DNA from: Lachnospiraceae bacterium
GTDB taxonomy: Bacteria; Bacillota; Clostridia; Lachnospirales; Lachnospiraceae
Assembly: GCA_910574745.1 (NCBI GenBank)
Contig: CAJTCE010000002.1
Coordinates: forward strand, 62,001 to 126,000
DNA: 64,000 nt
Direction: 5' to 3'
Made by a program: the position numbers and the translations under genes. Below, piece by piece: positions 58,510-64,000 of the stretch. The notes below the pieces were generated by a model. That model was not told the DNA's origin, ran no database searches, and worked only from the letters and a program-made list of their open reading frames with translations. The number at the start of each line of letters is the position of its first letter. Position 1 is the stretch's first letter.

Positions 58510-61350
58510 ATGGCAAAAAGAGAACAGGAATTTATTAAGATACGGGGCGCTAATGAGCACAATTTAAAAAATATAGATTTGGATATTCCGAGAAATGAAC
58601 TGGTGGTTTTGACGGGCCTTTCCGGGTCGGGAAAGTCCTCTTTGGCTTTTGACACCATTTATGCCGAAGGACAGAGACGTTATATGGAATCCCTGTCTTC
58701 TTATGCAAGGCAGTTTTTGGGACAAATGGAAAAGCCCAATGTGGAAAAAATCGAGGGTTTGTCCCCGGCAATTTCCATTGACCAGAAATCCACCAACCGC
58801 AATCCCCGTTCCACGGTAGGAACCGTAACAGAGGTTTATGATTATTTCCGTCTGCTCTATGCAAGAATCGGAATCCCTCATTGTCCCCAGTGCGGCAGAG
58901 AGATAGCCAGACAGACCGTGGATCAGATGGTGGATAAGATCATGGAACTTCCTGAAGGATGCCGCATTCAGGTTCTCGCACCGATTGTCAGGGGCAGAAA
59001 AGGAGAACACATTAAGGTTTTAGAGCGGGCGAAGCGCAGCGGTTATGTAAGAGTGCGGATTGACGGTAATCTTTTTGATTTATCCGAGGATATTAAGCTG
59101 GAGAAAAATATAAAACATAATATAGAAGTTGTTGTAGACAGGCTGGTAATAAAAGAGGGGATTGAGAAGCGGCTTACGGATTCGGTGGAAAATGCCCTGG
59201 AACTGTCGGAGGGACTTCTTTTTATTGACGTTGTAAAAGGAGAACAGATGAATTTTTCCCAGAGCTTTTCTTGTCCTGACTGCGGCGTCAGCATTGACGA
59301 AATCGAGCCGAGAAGCTTTTCGTTTAACAATCCCTTCGGAGCCTGCCCTGACTGTCTGGGGCTGGGATATAAGATGGAGTTTGATGAGGAATTGATGATT
59401 CCGGACAAATCTCTTTCCATCAACGCTGGGGCTATTACGGTTATGGGGTGGCAGTCCTGCAACAATAAGGGAAGCTTTACCAACGCGCTTTTACAGGCGC
59501 TGGGAGAGGAATATCATTTCAATCTGGACACTCCTTTTGAGGAATACCCCAAAGAAGTTCGGGATGTTTTGATATACGGTACGGATGGGCATAAGGTTTT
59601 AGTGGAGTACGAAGGTCAGAGAGGAAAGGGCGTATATCCCATTGCCTTTGAAGGACTGCTCAGAAATGTACAGCGCAAATACAGGGAGACTTCTTCGGAG
59701 ATTACCAAGGCTGAATATGAATCCTTTATGAGAATTACGCCCTGTCCTCTTTGCAAGGGAAGAAGGCTGAAAAGAGAATCCCTGGCGGTAACGGTCTGTG
59801 ACAAAAATATTTATGAAATTACCTCCTATTCTATCGGGGAGCTTTATGAATTTTTGCAGCATATGGTGCTAAACAGTCAACAGAAGCTGATCGGCAGCCA
59901 GATTCTGAAAGAAATCCGGGCCAGGATCGGTTTTTTAAAGGATGTGGGACTGGAATACCTGTGTCTTTCCAGAGGAACCGCTTCTCTCTCGGGAGGAGAA
60001 GCACAGAGAATCCGTCTTGCAACCCAGATCGGTTCCGGACTTGTGGGAGTATGCTATATTTTGGATGAGCCCAGTATCGGGCTGCACCAGAGGGACAACG
60101 ACAAACTGTTAATGGCCCTAAAGAATTTGAGAGATTTGGGAAATACACTGATTGTTGTTGAGCATGATGAGGATACCATGCTTGCGGCGGATTATGTGGT
60201 GGATATCGGTCCCGGAGCGGGGAGCCACGGGGGAGAAGTGGTGGCCTGCGGAACGGCGGAAGAGATCATGCAGGTGGAAAAATCCGTTACAGGACAGTAT
60301 TTGAGCGGCGCCATGAAAATTCCGGTCCCTGTTAAGAGGAGAAAGCCTGCGGGATGGCTGAAGGTAAAAGGCGCGGAAGAAAACAATCTGAAGAACATCA
60401 ACGTGGATATTCCTCTGGGGATTTTTACATGTGTGACCGGCGTTTCCGGATCCGGGAAATCCTCTCTTGTCAATGAGATTGTATACAAGACTCTGGCCAA
60501 AAAGCTGAACCGGGCAAGAACCATACCCGGCAGGCATAAGACGATTGCCGGAGTAGAACAGCTTGATAAAGTGATTGCCATTGACCAATCGCCTATCGGC
60601 AGAACGCCTCGTTCCAATCCGGCAACCTATACGGGCGTGTTCGACATGATCAGGGATCTGTTTGCAGGGACTACGGACGCCAAAGCGAGAGGCTATAAGA
60701 AGGGACGCTTCAGCTTTAATGTAAAGGGCGGCAGATGCGAGGCATGCAGCGGCGACGGCATTATCAAAATCGAGATGCATTTCCTGCCGGACGTTTATGT
60801 TCCCTGCGAGGTATGCGGCGGAAAGCGTTATAACAGGGAAACGCTGGATGTCAGATATAAGGACAAAAATATTTATGATGTGCTGGACATGACCGTGGAA
60901 GAGGCGGTAAAGTTTTTTGAGCATGTGCCTTCTATCCGCAACAAAATCCAGACCCTTTATGATGTGGGGCTTTCTTACGTCAAATTAGGGCAGCCTTCCA
61001 CAACCTTGTCGGGAGGAGAGGCGCAGCGTATCAAGCTGGCGGCGGAGTTATCCCGCAGAAGCACGGGGAAGACCATTTACATTCTGGATGAGCCTACAAC
61101 GGGACTGCATTTTGCAGATGTGCACAAGCTTGTGGAGATTCTTCACAGACTTGCAGAAGGCGGCAATACGGTTGTGGTCATCGAACATAATCTGGATGTG
61201 ATCAAGACGGCGGACTATATTATCGATATGGGGCCGGAAGGCGGTAACGGTGGCGGAACGGTAGTTGCGACGGGCACCCCTGAAGAAATTGTAAAGAAAA
61301 AGGAATCTTATACAGGATTATATATTGACAGAATGCTGAAAAAGAAATAG
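58510..61350 (+). CDS. uvrA: excinuclease ABC subunit A
   Basis: UvrA of 946 residues, damage-recognition ATPase. Two ABC modules with Walker [14 protein letters not shown] (~31) and [10 protein letters not shown] (~640), zinc-finger Cys pairs ([12 protein letters not shown]...[19 protein letters not shown]...CEVCGGKRY), signature LSGGEAQRI twice, Walker [12 protein letters not shown] and [10 protein letters not shown]. Full length. Downstream of uvrB with its own ribosome site GAGGAAG; LexA control probably comes from the uvrB promoter. Confidence 0.97.
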   Translation: MAKREQEFIKIRGANEHNLKNIDLDIPRNELVVLTGLSGSGKSSLAFDTIYAEGQRRYMESLSSYARQFLGQMEKPNVEKIEGLSPAISIDQKSTNRNPRSTVGTVTEVYDYFRLLYARIGIPHCPQCGREIARQTVDQMVDKIMELPEGCRIQVLAPIVRGRKGEHIKVLERAKRSGYVRVRIDGNLFDLSEDIKLEKNIKHNIEVVVDRLVIKEGIEKRLTDSVENALELSEGLLFIDVVKGEQMNFSQSFSCPDCGVSIDEIEPRSFSFNNPFGACPDCLGLGYKMEFDEELMIPDKSLSINAGAITVMGWQSCNNKGSFTNALLQALGEEYHFNLDTPFEEYPKEVRDVLIYGTDGHKVLVEYEGQRGKGVYPIAFEGLLRNVQRKYRETSSEITKAEYESFMRITPCPLCKGRRLKRESLAVTVCDKNIYEITSYSIGELYEFLQHMVLNSQQKLIGSQILKEIRARIGFLKDVGLEYLCLSRGTASLSGGEAQRIRLATQIGSGLVGVCYILDEPSIGLHQRDNDKLLMALKNLRDLGNTLIVVEHDEDTMLAADYVVDIGPGAGSHGGEVVACGTAEEIMQVEKSVTGQYLSGAMKIPVPVKRRKPAGWLKVKGAEENNLKNINVDIPLGIFTCVTGVSGSGKSSLVNEIVYKTLAKKLNRARTIPGRHKTIAGVEQLDKVIAIDQSPIGRTPRSNPATYTGVFDMIRDLFAGTTDAKARGYKKGRFSFNVKGGRCEACSGDGIIKIEMHFLPDVYVPCEVCGGKRYNRETLDVRYKDKNIYDVLDMTVEEAVKFFEHVPSIRNKIQTLYDVGLSYVKLGQPSTTLSGGEAQRIKLAAELSRRSTGKTIYILDEPTTGLHFADVHKLVEILHRLAEGGNTVVVIEHNLDVIKTADYIIDMGPEGGNGGGTVVATGTPEEIVKKKESYTGLYIDRMLKKK

Positions 61351-61426
61351 TGTAAATTTATACTAGGGAAGAGTGGGGAATTTGAAAGGTAAAGCCAAGG
61401 CAAAATTAAAAATGTGGAGCGACGGA
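61351..61426 (+). other. short gap after uvrA
   Basis: No gene; A-rich sequence only. Confidence 0.4.
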
Positions 61427-61456
61427 TTGCAGGCGTAAGATGTAAATCCGTATAAT
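61427..61456 (+). promoter_or_regulatory. promoter of M6-protease gene
   Basis: TTGCAG (61427-61432), 18-base spacer, consensus TATAAT (61451-61456). It leaves a leader of about 120 bases before the ATG. Confidence 0.65.
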
Positions 61457-61584
61457 GAAGTATACTTGTTTCAGCGGTCCGGTACTTCATCCGTTCAGAA
61501 ATCGGAGTATGCAGTCACAGGCTTCCATTTCTTGTCGGATAGGGTACCGGCAGCGGGAGAAATGATATAAGGAGAAAAGCAGAT

Positions 61585-64000
61585 ATGTTTAAAAAAAGAA
61601 AAATTTCCCGGATTGCATATTTACTTATGAGCCTTCTGCTTGCGGCAGGCCTTGTATTTCCTATGACTGCTCTGCCGGTTAAAGGTGCAAATCCGCAGAA
61701 GATAGCCAATATGGTCATTTTTGTTAAGATGAAGGGCGACACCAGAGATATTTATAATGCTTCCTCTGTTACGGATTGGGGAGCGGTCAATTATAACTGG
61801 CAGCTGATCAGGAATATGTATGACGGGGGAACCGGCAACAGCGGCGACAATTCATTTTCCAATTATATCAAAACCATTTCGGAAGGAAAGATTGAAGTTG
61901 TCAATGTATTTCCACAGGAGTATATAGGAGACGACGGTGTTGCCAGAGTCCGTACCCTGGAATTGTCCCGGGAAAGATATGATCAGGATTCCCAGATGAT
62001 TACCGAGGTACTGGCGGCAATCAACAATGGGACCATTCCGGTGGACACTTCCCTGATAAAACTGGATAATCTCAACAGAGGAATTCTGGATAATCTTACC
62101 ATTGTGGTACAGGGAAATGATATAAACGGGCAGAACCACTCCTACAGGGCGCAATACGGCGGAACGGAAACCTTTGGAGCGGCGGGGCTTCGCGTAAGTG
62201 AATATAACGCACTTTATTCGGCCGCATTGGTCACGGAGGACGGGAGCTTCGGGGCCAGCCAGCAGCAGGGAGTTATTTCCCACGAATTTCTGCATACTTT
62301 GGACTTTCCGGATTTATATCGTTTTGATAATTCGGGGACGCCGGTAGGAATGTGGGATATCATGGGAGGCGTTAGCAGTTTTTTGCAATATCCCTTAGGA
62401 TATCTGCGTGCCCAGAAGGGGTGGATCACTTCTTCTGAAATTACCGAAAGCGGCACTTATACCCTGACTGCGGTTTCGGAACAGGGCGGCAACAAGCTTT
62501 TTACCATAAAAACGCCAATGCCGGAGGCGGATTCCGAAATTATCTGTCTGGAATACCGGAAAAAGAATCCGGATATAAACGGATTTGAACGCTCTCTTTA
62601 TTCCAGCGGTCTGCTGATGTATCGTGTGGATACAGGTATTGAGGACTGGACTAACAGCGGCGGCGAAAATTACATCTATGTCTACAGGCCGGGGGTAACG
62701 GACCCGGAGAGCGCGGCGGACGTTGGTTCCAATGGAATCAATTTAGTATCAAAAGCGGCGCTTGATGTATCTGCGGGAGAAACGGAATATGGAAGCACGG
62801 ATTTAAGCAAGCCCTTTTCGGAGAATACCCTGTATTATTCCGGCGGAAAAAACAGCGGAGTACGTATCAGCGGTTTGAAGCTGTCGGCGGACGGTAACAG
62901 CATAACCTTCAAAGTGGATTTTGCGGATTACGGCGCCTCAGATGTCTGGGACTCCATGGGAAAGAACGCGGGGACTGATGTGTCGGGAGAACCTTTTTTA
63001 TATGCCGATTCTGCAACAGGAAAGATTTATATGGCATATGCCGCCCAAAGGGGCGGAACAAAACAGGTTGTGGTAAAGAGCTGGAATGAGAAGACCGCTT
63101 CCTGGGAGCAGATAGGAAGCAGCATCAATGCGGGAAACGCCATGCCAAATCCGGTGCTGGCAGTTTGCGGAGGAGAACTGTATGTTGCTTATCTGAACGG
63201 AAGCAGCGGGGTTCCGGTATATAGGAAGTTGAACGGAAACAGCTGGAGCAATGCTGTAAGCCTTGGTAGCGCCCAGTATCCCCAGTCATTGCAGTTTATA
63301 GTGGATGGAAACAGTATTTATGTGGCTTATTGCGAAACCACGTCCGACGGCGGGGCAAAAATGGTTATCCGGGATATAAAAGGAAACAAAGTGATAACGG
63401 ATACGCTGAAGGCAAACTATTTCAGTTCCCCGTCGGTGGTAAAGCTGGGTTCACAGTTCTATGTGGCTTATGCGGATTTTCCCAACGGAAACGGAAAAAT
63501 TGATGCCTATAATCCCGGCACATCCAAATGGAGTACCGTTCACGAGTATTCTATAAAATCCAATAGTCACATCCTGCAGGTTAAGGGTGGCGTATTGTAT
63601 GGATTTGTCGGAGTGACGGGGGCCAATCCTATAGTGACTGTTTATGACGGGGCACGGTGGAAGGATACTACGGTTGTTAAGATGAAAAATTACTATTCCC
63701 CGTCTATGGAGATTGTGCGGGGGGCGGTATGTCTGACTTATCTGGATAACGCTTCCAATCAGGTTGTAATGATCAGGCAGACGGATAACGGCTTTGAGAC
63801 CTGTTATGACAATCTGGGCAGTTCTCTGTTTTATCTGGATACCTGCAGCTACGATAAAACTGTTTATATGGCGTCCCAGGCCATAAATTCATCTACGGTA
63901 GTAGTGCGGAGAAAGGAAATGCAGTGGCCGGGAATGCCGTCTACAGATCCGTCCACTCCGGTAATTCCGCCAACAGGACCGTCAACTCCCGGAACCGCAG
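61585..64000 (+). CDS. secreted M6-family metalloprotease, 3' end outside window
   Basis: At least 805 residues, still open at the window end. A signal peptide (IAYLLMSLLLAAGLVFPMTA) leads to a catalytic domain with the zinc site QGVISHEFLHTLDFPD (HExxH at residues 233-237) followed by GMWDIMG, as in immune inhibitor A-like M6 peptidases. After ~residue 450 come repeated strands (GKIYMAYAAQ, GELYVAYLNG, NSIYVAYCET, SQFYVAYADF) that look like a beta-propeller. A Pro/Thr-rich linker begins at the end. It probably degrades host or bacterial proteins outside the cell. ATG at 61585 after AAGGAG. Confidence 0.85.
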   Translation, partial: MFKKRKISRIAYLLMSLLLAAGLVFPMTALPVKGANPQKIANMVIFVKMKGDTRDIYNASSVTDWGAVNYNWQLIRNMYDGGTGNSGDNSFSNYIKTISEGKIEVVNVFPQEYIGDDGVARVRTLELSRERYDQDSQMITEVLAAINNGTIPVDTSLIKLDNLNRGILDNLTIVVQGNDINGQNHSYRAQYGGTETFGAAGLRVSEYNALYSAALVTEDGSFGASQQQGVISHEFLHTLDFPDLYRFDNSGTPVGMWDIMGGVSSFLQYPLGYLRAQKGWITSSEITESGTYTLTAVSEQGGNKLFTIKTPMPEADSEIICLEYRKKNPDINGFERSLYSSGLLMYRVDTGIEDWTNSGGENYIYVYRPGVTDPESAADVGSNGINLVSKAALDVSAGETEYGSTDLSKPFSENTLYYSGGKNSGVRISGLKLSADGNSITFKVDFADYGASDVWDSMGKNAGTDVSGEPFLYADSATGKIYMAYAAQRGGTKQVVVKSWNEKTASWEQIGSSINAGNAMPNPVLAVCGGELYVAYLNGSSGVPVYRKLNGNSWSNAVSLGSAQYPQSLQFIVDGNSIYVAYCETTSDGGAKMVIRDIKGNKVITDTLKANYFSSPSVVKLGSQFYVAYADFPNGNGKIDAYNPGTSKWSTVHEYSIKSNSHILQVKGGVLYGFVGVTGANPIVTVYDGARWKDTTVVKMKNYYSPSMEIVRGAVCLTYLDNASNQVVMIRQTDNGFETCYDNLGSSLFYLDTCSYDKTVYMASQAINSSTVVVRRKEMQWPGMPSTDPSTPVIPPTGPSTPGTA

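Noticed and set aside
1-64000. CRISPR arrays, rRNA genes, IS element inverted repeats
   Set aside because: None seen: no regularly spaced direct repeats of 24-40 bases with unique spacers, no rRNA-like stretches, and no DDE transposase gene.

Overview
The window looks like Clostridia, most likely a gut Lachnospiraceae relative. The basis is Gram-positive style Shine-Dalgarno sites (AGGAGG) before almost every gene, frequent GTG/TTG starts, a Bacillus/Clostridium-type SOS box in front of uvrB, and gene families typical of Firmicutes conjugative elements. No rRNA or other species marker is present, so the assignment is an inference.

Layout. (1) 1-7133 is a peptide-antibiotic sensing and export module: an FtsX-type ABC permease cut by the window edge, a convergent OmpR-type two-component pair, and a divergent lantibiotic-immunity-type ABC operon (ATPase, two ABC-2 permeases, YxeA-like protein). 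No bacteriocin biosynthesis genes are seen. (2) About 7.4-56.2 kb is a large integrative and conjugative element (ICE). Its left end is unproven; its right end lies between a pair of overlapping tyrosine recombinases and uvrB. Inside it are: a control block with an XRE repressor and a sigma factor split into two tiny overlapping genes (7.5-8.9 kb); a long leftward operon for DNA processing and housekeeping (24.3-9.0 kb) with a methyltransferase-helicase fusion, DUF932, an SSB-like protein, two more sigma-like proteins and many conserved unknowns; a leftward Tad/Flp-type pilus operon (34.3-24.5 kb) with CpaF/TadA ATPase, TadB, TadC, CpaE/TadZ, CpaB, a prepilin peptidase and three pilin-like proteins; an accessory island (34.7-39.3 kb) with an Rpn-type nuclease, a six-gene tRNA array, and a RES-domain protein beside two duplicated XRE regulators; and a leftward type IV secretion operon (52.6-39.4 kb) with VirB2-like, VirB6-like, C39-peptidase, PrgI-VirB4 fusion and VirD4 proteins, ending in an S1-domain RNA-binding protein. 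Excisionase and two integrases (53.3-56.0 kb) face the other way. (3) 56.3-64 kb is chromosomal backbone: uvrB, uvrA and a secreted M6-type metalloprotease that runs off the window.

How it fits together. The pilus and secretion operons are driven by near-identical promoters with arrays of GTGC boxes spaced one DNA turn apart, which predicts co-activation by one factor. These two operons and the ssb operon each carry an intrinsic-terminator-like hairpin between promoter and first gene, and the sigma operon has two hairpins and a sequestered Shine-Dalgarno. This layered promoter plus terminator control is the least ordinary feature of the window and is the best candidate for an undescribed regulatory system. 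The Tad pilus beside a type IV secretion system suggests a dedicated attachment pilus for mating. No conventional relaxase is recognisable.
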